DNA of 64,000 nucleotides, from the NCBI GenBank assembly GCA_014138095.1, contig JACGXE010000002.1, forward strand, positions 248,001 to 312,000, read 5' to 3'. Position 1 is the stretch's first letter, and each line of letters starts with the position of its first letter. A program made the position numbers and the translations under genes. The notes under the pieces were generated by a model. It was not told where the DNA came from. It was given only the letters and a program-made list of their open reading frames with translations, and searched no databases. Positions 1 to 10,282 of the stretch are shown one piece after another. Source of the stretch: Ochrobactrum sp. RH2CCR150 (GTDB lineage: Bacteria > Pseudomonadota > Alphaproteobacteria > Rhizobiales > Rhizobiaceae).

Positions 1-362
1 AGTTCCCGCGCCACCGTCGCGACGTCTTCCGCAAACATTTGAAGCTCGCGCTGGTCTAGGCAGAAGGTAAAGGCACCAGTCTGTTTCAACGCCACATCAA
101 GCCCGGTGATATCCCGCAACTCGTCTGCGAAAGCGGGCCACAGGCGCGCAGATTGCATTGTCCAACGGGCATAGTGTGGTGCGCCTACGCCTTTGCCCTG
201 TACCCAGATGAGCGCGAAATTGGCACGGGATGCGCGCAGGGACAGGTCTTCTCCATCAAGAAGCATTGGACGCAGACCGGATCGGGCGAGACCCCAGGCA
301 ATGGCAGAGCCAACCAGTCCCGCGCCGATAATGATTATGTTTTGGTCCGGCAATCTGCGCAT
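1..362 (-). CDS. FAD-dependent amine/opine oxidase (DadA-like), N-terminal part, cut by window edge
   Basis: The first 120 residues of a flavoprotein are visible and the rest lies beyond the left edge. Residues 9-20 carry a dinucleotide-binding fold (IIIIGAGLVGSA) typical of the DadA / glycine oxidase family, whose members oxidise secondary or D-amino acids with FAD. A segment reading NFALIWVQGKG resembles what I recall of opine oxidase B subunits. The ATG at 362 was chosen because the flavin-binding strand starts about eight residues later. The gene follows a complete opine-type ABC importer on the same strand, so it plausibly oxidises the imported compound. The exact substrate cannot be told. 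Confidence 0.8.
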   Translation of the reverse strand, partial: MRRLPDQNIIIIGAGLVGSAIAWGLARSGLRPMLLDGEDLSLRASRANFALIWVQGKGVGAPHYARWTMQSARLWPAFADELRDITGLDVALKQTGAFTFCLDQRELQMFAEDVATVARE

Positions 363-434
363 TCGTAAATTCAATCTGTTGTCACAGCGTCGTCAGTGTT
401 GGGCCTGACGAGAGTCAGGCCCGATTGCGTCGGC

Positions 435-2075
<1,641 letters not shown>

Positions 2076-2076
<1 letters not shown>

Positions 2077-2801
2077 TACGAGTTTCCTCCGGCGGCATGC
2101 ACGATGACAGGCTGACGCTGGGCCGCCGAAAGGCGGTATTCCAGCAGTTTGAAGATTCTGGTGACTACGAAGTTCAGGAGGAGATAAATCGCGCCTGCAC
2201 AGATGAAGACTTCGACAGGGCGATAGGTGGCGGAAATCAGCTTGGCCGCCAGCCCTGTCACTTCCATCATGGTGATGGTTGATGCCAGCGCGGTGGACTT
2301 CACCATCAAGATGACTTCGTTCGAATAGGCGGGCAGCATCTGTCGCAACGCTTGTGGGGCTAGAATGCGACGGACGAGTGTAAAACCGCTCATACCATAA
2401 GCATGCGCCGCTTCGATCTGCCCGGTCGCGACCGACAGAACGCCGCCACGTATGATTTCGGCGCTATAGGCAGCTGTATTGAGTGCCAGAGCCAGCACCG
2501 CGCACCAATAGGGTTCGCGTAGAAACGGCCAGAGAAAGCTCCGGCGCAGTTCTGGAAACTGGCTGAGGCCGTAATAGATGATGTAAAGCTGGACCAGCAG
2601 CGGGGTGCCGCGCAGCACGAAGATATAACCTCGCGCAATGAGGTCCAGTACCAGATTGCCCGACAGACGCATCGTAGCCAGTATGGTGGCCAGCACGGCA
2701 CCGCTGATAACTGATAGCGCCATCAGTTGAAGCGTCAGCGGGATACCGCGACAGAGCTGAACGAAACTGTCGAACATGAATGGAAGGTCGAGAAAGCTCA
2801 T
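2076..2801 (-). CDS. Polar amino acid/opine ABC transporter permease (HisM/OccM-like)
   Basis: 241 residues with about five hydrophobic membrane segments and the binding-protein-dependent transport EAA loop ([18 protein letters not shown]) that contacts the ATPase. It forms the inner-membrane channel with the product of the adjacent gene. Its start overlaps the end of that gene by 4 bp (ATGA), and its stop overlaps the ATPase start. Gene order permease-permease-ATPase-binding protein matches the occQMPJ arrangement of Agrobacterium Ti plasmids. Confidence 0.88.
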
Positions 2802-3529
2802 ACCGCCCTCCGGATGCCGCGCATGGCGCGTCTTTCGGCGTTCTTGAACAGCAAGCCCGATGCGAATGTGATGACGAGATAAAGCAGCCCGGCGGTCAGG
2901 AAGAAGGTGAATGGCTTGCGGGTTGATCCAGCGCCGATTTGCGCCTGACGCATCAGTTCAACCAGTCCAACGACCGAGATCAGTGCGGATTCCTTCAAGA
3001 CGAGCTGCCACACATTGCCGATGCCCGGAATGGCGAAGCGCGCCGCCTGCGGAACCATGATGCGGCGAAACAGCAGACGCGGCGGCATGCCATAGGCTTT
3101 GGCAGCCTCGATTTCGCCTTTGGGGAGTGCAAGCACCGCGCCGCGATAGACTTCGGCCTGATATGCGCCCGATACCACACCGATGGCCAGTGCACCGGTG
3201 ATGAAGATTGGCGCACTGACGAAACCTTGCCCGCCGAACAACGCGCCAATCTGGCTCAACACGGCGCTGCTGCCGAAATAGAACAGATAAATGACCAGAA
3301 GATCGGGGATGCCGCGAAGCACCGTCGAATAGCCGTCAGCCGCAATTCTGAGAATGCGCTGCGATGAGAATGAAGCGGCAGCGGCAATCATGCCGAACAC
3401 TGCGCCTGCCGCGAAACCGCAAAAGGCTACCGCGAGTGTCATGCCCGTGGCCCGGAGCATATCATAGCCCCAGCCGTCTTCGGCAAAACCCATCAAATCG
3501 AGATATGCGCTGACCGCACCCAACTGCAT
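2798..3529 (-). CDS. Polar amino acid/opine ABC transporter permease (HisQ/OccQ-like)
   Basis: 243 residues, multi-spanning, with the EAA loop IEAAKAYGMPPRLLFRRI near residue 140. It is the first gene of the minus-strand transport operon, reading away from the LysR gene at 3655. The 125-bp gap between the two holds an ATAA-N7-TTAT element. It partners with the next permease to make a heterodimeric channel of the histidine/octopine family. Solute identity is inferred from context only. Confidence 0.88.
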   Translation of the reverse strand: MQLGAVSAYLDLMGFAEDGWGYDMLRATGMTLAVAFCGFAAGAVFGMIAAAASFSSQRILRIAADGYSTVLRGIPDLLVIYLFYFGSSAVLSQIGALFGGQGFVSAPIFITGALAIGVVSGAYQAEVYRGAVLALPKGEIEAAKAYGMPPRLLFRRIMVPQAARFAIPGIGNVWQLVLKESALISVVGLVELMRQAQIGAGSTRKPFTFFLTAGLLYLVITFASGLLFKNAERRAMRGIRRAV

Positions 3530-3631
3530 TGTTCCCTTTTTATGTCCGGTGCTTTCGTCGCGCCGATACGTTTATGGGAGTGGTTTGACAGCGGGGCTCA
3601 ATACAGTCAAATTCGAAATGAAGCCCAGAGC

Positions 3632-3646
3632 ATAACCAAATATTAT
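3632..3646. promoter_or_regulatory. Candidate LysR operator ATAA-N7-TTAT
   Basis: The bases read ATAA CCAAATA TTAT, an inverted repeat that also fits the generic T-N11-A LysR box. From memory, OccR of Agrobacterium recognises ATAA-N7-TTAT. The site ends 8 bp before the LysR start codon at 3655 and lies in the divergent gap with the transport operon, so it could serve autoregulation and operon control. Binding is not shown by sequence alone. Confidence 0.55.
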
Positions 3647-3654
3647 GGTGAAAC

Positions 3655-4542
3655 ATGAACCTGCGTCAGGTCGAAGCGTTCCGAACCGTCATGCTGACTG
3701 GAAAAATGACGGCTGCAGCGGAACTGATGTCGATCACTCAGCCCGCCGTGAGCCGCCTGATCCGCGACTTTGAGATCGATACGAAACTCAAGCTCTTCAA
3801 CCGTCGCGGAAACCAGTTGATCCCTACGCAGGCGGCCATGACGCTATTGCAGGAGGTCGAGCGGGCCTATGTCGGGCTCAATCGCATCCGGAGTTTCGCC
3901 GACGAGATCAGCCGTCAGAATGCGGGCATGTTGCGGATAGCGGCCATGCCTGCTCTTGCAAACGGGATCATGCCGCGCTTCCTTGCGCGTTTTCTCAAGG
4001 AGCGGCCCAATATCCATGCCTCTCTCAATGGCATTCCCTCTGCAATGGTGGTCGAAGCCGTCGCATCTGGTCAGGTCGATCTCGGTTTTGCTGATGGCCC
4101 GCTTGACAGACCCGGTTTCAATATTGAAACCCGGGCGATACCGGCGGTTGTCGCTGTCCCGCTGGGGCATCGCCTTGCAGACTATCCGGAGGTTTCACCG
4201 GATGATCTCGCCGATGAACGTATGATCACGCTGGAGCCGGGGTCGCTGTTTGCCATGCGTGTGGAAGTGGCGCTTGCGCGCATTCCACGATCGGCCACCA
4301 TTGAGACTCGCTTGTCGCACACAGCGCTGACGCTTGTGGCCGAAGGTGTCGGTATAACGATCATCGATCCGTCGTCGGCAACCGATTTTCGCGGACGCGG
4401 CGTGGCGATCCGGCCTTTCACAAGCTTCGTCGACGCAGGATTTCTGGTCATTCGCCGCAGTAATGGCCCCGATAACAGCCTGGCTCAACGGTTCATAGAC
4501 GAGTTCTGGGCCTATCATGAAACGCTGCTTGCGCAGCCGTGA
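3655..4542 (+). CDS. LysR-family regulator, OccR/NocR-like
   Basis: 295 residues. The N-terminal winged helix-turn-helix (about 1-60, with [14 protein letters not shown]) is followed by a LysR substrate-binding domain (about 90-290). The opening [20 protein letters not shown] and a central [18 protein letters not shown] stretch closely resemble what I recall of the octopine regulator OccR. It lies divergent from the opine-type transporter, the arrangement expected for a co-inducer-responsive activator of that operon. It converges with a second LysR gene ending 22 bp downstream. The inducer is probably the transported compound, but this is inference. Confidence 0.87.
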   Translation: MNLRQVEAFRTVMLTGKMTAAAELMSITQPAVSRLIRDFEIDTKLKLFNRRGNQLIPTQAAMTLLQEVERAYVGLNRIRSFADEISRQNAGMLRIAAMPALANGIMPRFLARFLKERPNIHASLNGIPSAMVVEAVASGQVDLGFADGPLDRPGFNIETRAIPAVVAVPLGHRLADYPEVSPDDLADERMITLEPGSLFAMRVEVALARIPRSATIETRLSHTALTLVAEGVGITIIDPSSATDFRGRGVAIRPFTSFVDAGFLVIRRSNGPDNSLAQRFIDEFWAYHETLLAQP

Positions 4543-4564
4543 AGATAGGGGACTTTAGAGGGTC

Positions 4565-5536
4565 TCAATCCTGGTAGATGCGCTCCTCAAGGGGCGTTGA
4601 TGCAATGATAGATTTCAGTCCGGCCAGCATGGCCTTTTCCGCCTTGTTGAGGTTGGCTTCAGGATTGTGGATCAGGAAAACATCGATGGCAGGCGGGTTG
4701 TCGTAAGGCGGCAGACGCCAGAGAAGGCCGTCATCGATCTCGCGTCGCGCGACATGCACTGGAAGCGGACCGATGCCAAGCCCGGTGATGATCATCCGGC
4801 GCACTTCCTCGAGGCTCGACGATGTGCCGACCACATCCGGTGAAAGCCGCGCCTCACTGCGCAACAGAGCTACGGGTCGCAGCGCGTCGGCAATATGATC
4901 GGTCTGGAACGAAACCGATGGTTCTCCCTTCAGATCGGCAAGGGTCAGTCCGGACTGGCCGAACATCCGGTGCCGGGGCCCGCAGAAAAACCCGAAGAAT
5001 TCACGATAGACCATGGTGTAGTCGAGCGCGGGGTCGCGATTACTCACCAGACCAAGGCCGAAGGAAGCGCGCTTCTCGCGCACAAGCCGCGCGACTTCTG
5101 TACTGGCGGATACGTTGATCGTCAGTGTCGCATTGGGATGCTGTTCATGAAACAGCGCGAGCGCCTGATCGAAGATCGGCGATATGATGTGGCTGGCGAC
5201 AGAGATGGTGACATGGCCGGTCACATTGTCACCAACGCCACGCACCAGTTGCGGCAGTTGCGAGATGGCGCCGAAGACCTCAATGCTCTGTTCGTAAAGC
5301 AGTTTGCCAACGTCCGTCAGCTCAAAATGGGTTGCGTCGCGCTCCACCAGCCGCTGGCCGATGCGGTCTTCCAATCGGCGCAACGCATTGCTCACGCTTG
5401 GTTGTTTGAGGTTGAGGCGCTCTGCCGCGCGGGTAATGCTTTTGACCTCCGCGATTACCACAAAACTGCGCAGAAGGTTCCAGTCCAGATCCCAGACAAG
5501 GCGTTCAGGGCGATGCAGCGACATGGGGTCATCCAT
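4565..5536 (-). CDS. LysR-family transcriptional regulator of the adjacent catabolic operon
   Basis: 323 residues: N-terminal helix-turn-helix (LNLKQPSVSNALRRLEDRIG, about residues 40-60) and a C-terminal effector domain. It is not closely similar to the other LysR protein at 3655. It lies divergent from the ABC transporter and degradation operon starting at 5661, so it is the obvious candidate regulator of that operon. Two in-frame ATGs (5536 and 5524) are possible and neither has a strong ribosome site. The effector is unknown and presumably the operon's substrate or an intermediate. Confidence 0.85.
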   Translation of the reverse strand: MDDPMSLHRPERLVWDLDWNLLRSFVVIAEVKSITRAAERLNLKQPSVSNALRRLEDRIGQRLVERDATHFELTDVGKLLYEQSIEVFGAISQLPQLVRGVGDNVTGHVTISVASHIISPIFDQALALFHEQHPNATLTINVSASTEVARLVREKRASFGLGLVSNRDPALDYTMVYREFFGFFCGPRHRMFGQSGLTLADLKGEPSVSFQTDHIADALRPVALLRSEARLSPDVVGTSSSLEEVRRMIITGLGIGPLPVHVARREIDDGLLWRLPPYDNPPAIDVFLIHNPEANLNKAEKAMLAGLKSIIASTPLEERIYQD

Positions 5537-5660
5537 TCATGAAATCTATGCAATCTATTCCCATTATCTATTTGCGAAATGTATCCATAAAAGCAATCAT
5601 GAATATTGGAAGGCATCAAAAAGCCTCAAGAAAAACAAACAAAAGGAAGTCGGGAACAGC

Positions 5661-6451
5661 ATGTTTGACAAATTCACGGGTTTCATTGCCGCGGCCGCGA
5701 TTACCGCCACCGCAGTCTTTGCGGTTGCGCCTGCACAAGCGGATGATCTTGAAAAGATCAAGGCCGCGGGCGAGTTGAAGATCGCCATGAGCGGCCAGTA
5801 CCCGCCGTTCAATTTCGTCAATGAGAAGAACGAAGTCGTGGGCTTTGACGCTTCCATCGGGTCGGCGATTGCCGAGCGCATGCAGCTCAAGCCACAGCTT
5901 ATCACCACCGCATGGGACGGCATTGTCGCCGGCCTTCGGGCAGGCAAGTTCGACACGGTGGTTGGCTCCATGACGATTACGCCGGAACGCGAGAAGGCCG
6001 TGGATTTCGTGGGACCTTACTATCATGCGGGCCGCGCGGTTTTCGTGAAGGAAGACTCCGCAGTTCAAAAGCTCGACGATCTCAAGGACAAGACACTGGG
6101 CGTAACGCTTGGTGAAACCCATGAAAAATGGGCGCGCGAACAGGGCGGCTGGTCCATTCGCACCTATAAGGGTCTGCCGGAGCTGATGCTCGAACTGAAT
6201 GCCGGTCGTGTCGATGCCATGCCATCGTCGTCGACAACATCCCGGTCATGGTGGCGATCAAGGAAACCGGACAGAAGGTCCGCAGGCTCGATACGCCTGA
6301 TATCGAAGGCGGCAGTGTTGCGATCGGCATCGCCATCCGCAAGAACAATCCAGAGCTGAAGGCTGCAATGCAGAAGGCTCTCGACGAGATCATGGCCGAC
6401 GGCACCTATGAGAAGATCTCGATGCAATGGGTTGGCAGCGATATTCGCTGA
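5661..6451 (+). pseudogene. ABC transporter periplasmic binding protein, frameshifted
   Basis: The ATG at 5661 (AGGAAG upstream) opens a type 3 solute-binding protein with a signal peptide ending at AQA near residue 29 and the motif SGQYPPFNF. The frame is intact through about residue 186, then breaks. At 6216-6225 the sequence GCCAT occurs twice in tandem. Removing one copy restores an unbroken frame that continues as AIVVDNIPVMVAIK and ends at 6451, giving 261 residues. The remaining C-terminal part has no further damage. This looks like a recent slippage event, or a sequencing error. If real, the importer encoded next to it has lost its cognate receptor. Confidence 0.85.
6216..6225 (+). 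repeat. 5-bp tandem duplication causing the frameshift
   Basis: GCCAT is repeated twice with no spacer inside the binding-protein gene. It adds five bases relative to the frame expected from the family, shifting the last 75 or so codons out of frame. A single deletion of one unit would restore the gene. Confidence 0.8.
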
Positions 6452-6460
6452 TGCGTCATC

Positions 6461-6485
6461 CCGGCCCGGCATATGTCCGGGCCGG
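6461..6485 (+). terminator. GC-rich hairpin between binding-protein and permease genes
   Basis: Perfect 9-bp stem CCGGCCCGG / CCGGGCCGG with a 7-base loop, starting 9 bp after the binding-protein stop. No U-tract follows. Hairpins at this place in ABC operons usually stabilise the binding-protein transcript and lower permease expression; that role is inferred. Confidence 0.55.
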
Positions 6486-6513
6486 TTGAAAACCGATTGA
6501 CCGGAGTTTTCCG

Positions 6514-7161
6514 ATGGATTTTGCGTTGATGTTGCGCGTCCTCCCGTTTTTTCTGGAGGCGGCATGGGTGACTGTCCAAATTTCTGCTCTGGCCCTGGTG
6601 TTGGGTCTGGCCGTCGCGGCGGTCCTCGTTAACGGGCGTCTGTCCCGCTCGGTCATCCTGCGATGGCTTGCAGCAGCCTATGTGAGCGTCTTTCGCGGCA
6701 CACCTTGCCTTGTGCAGCTATTCATTCTCTATTTCGGCGGCCCACAGATCGGCATCAATCTGGAGCCGTTTGCCGCTGGTGTCATCGGTCTGGGGTTGAA
6801 TATCGGCGCATACATGTCGGAATCGATCCGTGGCGCAATTCAGAGCGTTGATCGCGGCCAGACCGAAGCTGCCCGTTCCATCGGCTTCGGGCGAGGCCAG
6901 ACGATGCGGTTCGTCGTGCTGCCCCAGGCAGCCCGGCTGATGATCCGCCCTCTCGGTGTCAATACGATTGCGCTCCTGAAGGGCTCTGCGCTGGTTTCCA
7001 CCATTTCAGTGGTTGAACTGACCTATACGGCGCAGCGTTTCATCGGTTCCACCTACAAACCGTTCGAGATTTTCGGCGTTGCAGCCGTTCTCTATATGAT
7101 CATCATCTATATCGTGGCGCGCGGGGTCGATCTTCTCGACAAGCGCTTCGCGGCGCAGTGA
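6514..7161 (+). CDS. Polar amino acid ABC transporter permease
   Basis: 215 residues with about five membrane segments and the EAA loop TEAARSIGFGRGQTMRFV near residue 115. It belongs to the HisM/GlnP permease family. It forms one half of the inner-membrane channel of the second importer; the other half is encoded immediately downstream. It follows the frameshifted receptor gene after a hairpin. It is the second gene of the catabolic operon, so the importer probably brings in the compound that the later enzymes process. Confidence 0.88.
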   Translation: MDFALMLRVLPFFLEAAWVTVQISALALVLGLAVAAVLVNGRLSRSVILRWLAAAYVSVFRGTPCLVQLFILYFGGPQIGINLEPFAAGVIGLGLNIGAYMSESIRGAIQSVDRGQTEAARSIGFGRGQTMRFVVLPQAARLMIRPLGVNTIALLKGSALVSTISVVELTYTAQRFIGSTYKPFEIFGVAAVLYMIIIYIVARGVDLLDKRFAAQ

Positions 7162-7172
7162 GGGAGGACTGG

Positions 7173-7832
7173 ATGCAAGCTCTCGACTTCAGCATCGTCG
7201 CTCCCTATACGAATCTGCTCCTGACCGGACTGTGGTGGACGCTGGTTCTGACCGTAGCGTCGGCTTTCCTCAGCTTCGTGCTCGGCATCGTCTTTGCGCT
7301 GGTGGTGCTCTACGCGCCTAAGATTCTCGCATGGCCGGTGCGGTTCTTCATGTGGCTGTTCATGGGAACGCCGCTTCTGTTGCAGCTGTTCCTGATCTAT
7401 TTCGGGCTGGTTCAGATCGGTATCGATATTCCGGCGCTTGGCGCGGGCATCATCGGTCTCAGTCTGCACTTTGCCGTCTATAATGCCGATATCATCCGTG
7501 CGGGTATCGTGGCGGTCGATCCGGGTCAGATGGAAGGCGCGCGTTCCATCGGCTTCAGCCATGGTCAGGCTTTGCGCTACATCGTCATCCCGCAAGCGGT
7601 GCGCAATACGATCCCGCCCATCGGCAATAATATGATCGTTCTTTTGAAGGATACGTCGCTGGTTTCGATCATCGGCATTGCCGAACTGGTGCACAGCGCG
7701 CAGCTTGCCATCAGCGAAACCTTTAGCCCGTTCGAATTCTACATCACCATCGCCGCCATCTACTACGTGGTCAATCTGGTTCTGGAAGCCAGCCTGCGGC
7801 GCATTGAAAGAAAAGTGGAGGTCACGCGATGA
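7173..7832 (+). CDS. Polar amino acid ABC transporter permease
   Basis: 219 residues from the ATG at 7173, chosen because AGGGAGGA lies just upstream at 7161-7168; an in-frame GTG at 7158 is the alternative. The protein has several membrane spans and an EAA loop ([19 protein letters not shown]). It is the second channel subunit of the importer. The end overlaps the ATPase start by 4 bp, indicating coupled translation. Confidence 0.88.
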   Translation: MQALDFSIVAPYTNLLLTGLWWTLVLTVASAFLSFVLGIVFALVVLYAPKILAWPVRFFMWLFMGTPLLLQLFLIYFGLVQIGIDIPALGAGIIGLSLHFAVYNADIIRAGIVAVDPGQMEGARSIGFSHGQALRYIVIPQAVRNTIPPIGNNMIVLLKDTSLVSIIGIAELVHSAQLAISETFSPFEFYITIAAIYYVVNLVLEASLRRIERKVEVTR

Positions 7833-8602
7833 GCAGCCCCAAAACCGCAAAACCGATGGTCGAAGTGAAGGGTGCCCGCAAAGCCTATGGCGAGCTGGAA
7901 GTGTTGAAAGGTATCGACCTTTCCGTGGCGCGTGGCCAGATCGTCGCCATCATCGGCCCCAGCGGCTCGGGCAAGAGCACGCTTCTGCGCTCGATCAATC
8001 ATCTTGAAACGCTGAATGGCGGTGAAGTCTGGCTTGATGGCATGCAGGTCAATCAGCCTCTCACCGGGCAGGCTTTCGAGAAGCACATCAATGCCGTTCG
8101 CCAGCAGATGGGCATGGTGTTTCAGCACTTCAACCTGTTCCCACATCTGACAGTGCTGGAAAACATCACGCTCGGCCCCATCAAACTCAAGGGCATGACG
8201 AAGGACGCTGCTCGTACGCTAGCACTGGAGCTTTTGAAGAAGGTCGGGCTTGCCGACAAGATCGACGTCTATCCCTCGCGGCTGTCCGGCGGCCAGAAGC
8301 AGCGTGTGGCCATTGCCCGTGCGCTCGCCATGCAGCCGAAAGTGATGCTGTTCGACGAGGCGACTTCGGCGCTCGATCCCGAGCTGGTGGACGAGGTCAA
8401 TGCCGTCATGAAGCAGCTCGCCGCTGAACATATGACGATGCTGATCGTCACGCATGAGATGCGATTTGCGGGCGAAGTGGCAGATCGTATCCTGTTCATG
8501 GATGGCGGTGTGGTGGTGGAAGAGGGGCCGCCGGATCAGATTTTGAGCAATCCGGTGCAGGAGCGTACCCGCTCCTTCCTCAAGAAATATCTGGCTGCGT
8601 GA
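7829..8602 (+). CDS. Polar amino acid ABC transporter ATPase
   Basis: 257 residues with an intact Walker A (GPSGSGKST, 43-51), signature LSGGQKQR and Walker B ([14 protein letters not shown], with Ala replacing the common Pro). It drives the importer formed by the two preceding permeases. Start and previous stop overlap (ATGA), and the next gene starts only 9 bp later, so the transport genes are joined directly to the catabolic genes in one transcript. Confidence 0.9.
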   Translation: MSSPKTAKPMVEVKGARKAYGELEVLKGIDLSVARGQIVAIIGPSGSGKSTLLRSINHLETLNGGEVWLDGMQVNQPLTGQAFEKHINAVRQQMGMVFQHFNLFPHLTVLENITLGPIKLKGMTKDAARTLALELLKKVGLADKIDVYPSRLSGGQKQRVAIARALAMQPKVMLFDEATSALDPELVDEVNAVMKQLAAEHMTMLIVTHEMRFAGEVADRILFMDGGVVVEEGPPDQILSNPVQERTRSFLKKYLAA

Positions 8603-8611
8603 GGTGATGGC

Positions 8612-10270
8612 ATGAACGAGAGAAACGGCAATGGGTTTGCCGATTTTGGGGATTTTCCCGATTTCGGGCTGAGCCCGGCGCAGCGACGCGAAGCCGTGCT
8701 TGGCCATTATTATGAATATCCCGGCATGGACGGGCCGCGTGGTGAAATCTGGTGCTACACCGATGCCTATTCTTATCTGCCGGGCGCAACGGTTCATTTG
8801 CAGGTGAGTGCGACCGCGTCGCGCTTCGATATCGAAATCGTCCGGGATGGGGCGGTTGAAAAGCCCGTATTCTCAAAGCGCAGGATAGACTGCAAATGGC
8901 AGGAAACGCCAGCGCAATGTTCTGTTGTGGGCTGCGGCTGGGAGACGACATTTTCGTTCAAGACGGATGAGAACTGGCCTTCCGGTGCTTATCGCATCAC
9001 GCTGAAAGCCGAAGGCAATGACGGTCAGTTGATCCATTGCCACCATCTTTTCATCCTGCGTCCTGTGGCAGGCCGTAAGCCGGGTCGTATCCTGCAGGTT
9101 GCCGCGACTGGCACGTGGACGGCCTATAATACCTGGGGCGGTTCCAACCACTATCAGGGCATTACCGGGCCGAATGGCGATCAATATGCGACGACGGTAA
9201 GCATCGAGCGTCCGTTCTGCCGTGGCTTTGCGCTGTTACCGTCCGATGCGCCTCGCGTGCCGCTGGAGTTTGTGACGCCGCCTGCCGCCCCTCCACGCTA
9301 TCCGCATATGGAATGGGCCTTTGCCAATGGCTATTCCAAGAAATATGCCTCATCCGGCTGGGCGAGCTATGACAGCCTGTTCTTCCGCTGGGCTGAACGG
9401 GAAGGCTTTGCGATTGATCTCGCCAGCCAGCATGAGCTGCATTTCTCGCCGGAAATCCTCGACGGGTATGACTGTGTGGCCTTTGTTGGTCACGACGAAT
9501 ACTGGACATGGGAAATGCGCGATGCCGTCGATCATTATGTCGATGGCGGCGGTCGTGCGGCCCGTTTTGCGGGCAATTTCATGTGGCAGACGCGGCTTGA
9601 GGATGATGGCAAGCGGCAGACTTGCTACAAATATCGCGCCCGCGCTGAAGACCCGGTCAATCGCTCCGCTGATCGACGGCGCACCAGCGGTTGCTGGGAA
9701 GCGACGGAAGCCGGACGGCCTGCTGCCGAAACCTTCGGTCTCAATGCGCTGCGCGGGCTTTATGTCGGCTGGGGTGGTTGCGCCCCGCGTGGCGTGCGCG
9801 GTTTTCCGGTCTATCGCCCGGAACATTGGGCCTTTGCGGGAACCGGTATCTATTACGGTGATCTCCTGGGCGCTGACGGTCACGCCTTCGGCTATGAGGT
9901 CGACGGGCTCGACTATGTGATCCGGGGCGGTCTGCCGGAACCGGAGGCGGGCAGCGGCGCACCTGTTGGATTGCAAATTCTGGCGCTAGGCATGTCGTCT
10001 CTCAAGGAAGAGAGCGCGGATATTCCAGCCGACGACCAGTTCCTCTCCGATGCCGATGCCAAATTCGTGGCCGATACGCTGATCGGCGACAATGGCGATG
10101 CAGCCGTCGAACGCATCAAGCGCGGCTGCGGCATGATCGTCAATTTTCCGCGCGGCAAGGGCGAGGTTTTCCACGCCGGAAGCTGCGAGTGGGTCGCGGC
10201 TCTCAAACGTGGCGACCGCATGGTCCAGCGTGTGACCGCCAATGTTCTTAACCAATATCTCAAGCGCTGA
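8612..10270 (+). CDS. N,N-dimethylformamidase large-subunit-like amidohydrolase
   Basis: 552 residues. The central part carries motifs I associate with the DMF-ase large-subunit family: TGTWTAYNTWGGSNHYQG near residue 165 and VAFVGHDEYWTWEMRDAV near 290. In characterised DMF-ase the large subunit hydrolyses a formamide bond using a mononuclear iron held by two Tyr and one Glu. That enzyme is longer (about 760 residues) and needs a small subunit; no small-subunit gene is visible here. No signal peptide is seen, so it should act in the cytoplasm. Its place right after the importer suggests it opens an amide in the imported compound. The true substrate is unknown. Confidence 0.75.
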   Translation: MNERNGNGFADFGDFPDFGLSPAQRREAVLGHYYEYPGMDGPRGEIWCYTDAYSYLPGATVHLQVSATASRFDIEIVRDGAVEKPVFSKRRIDCKWQETPAQCSVVGCGWETTFSFKTDENWPSGAYRITLKAEGNDGQLIHCHHLFILRPVAGRKPGRILQVAATGTWTAYNTWGGSNHYQGITGPNGDQYATTVSIERPFCRGFALLPSDAPRVPLEFVTPPAAPPRYPHMEWAFANGYSKKYASSGWASYDSLFFRWAEREGFAIDLASQHELHFSPEILDGYDCVAFVGHDEYWTWEMRDAVDHYVDGGGRAARFAGNFMWQTRLEDDGKRQTCYKYRARAEDPVNRSADRRRTSGCWEATEAGRPAAETFGLNALRGLYVGWGGCAPRGVRGFPVYRPEHWAFAGTGIYYGDLLGADGHAFGYEVDGLDYVIRGGLPEPEAGSGAPVGLQILALGMSSLKEESADIPADDQFLSDADAKFVADTLIGDNGDAAVERIKRGCGMIVNFPRGKGEVFHAGSCEWVAALKRGDRMVQRVTANVLNQYLKR

Positions 10271-10282
10271 CAGAGTAACGCC

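Noticed and set aside
5537..5660. LysR operator ATTTGCGAAAT at 5570-5580
   Set aside because: The short near-palindrome is weak and the region is AT-rich; it lacks a convincing T-N11-A pair of the quality seen at 3632-3646.
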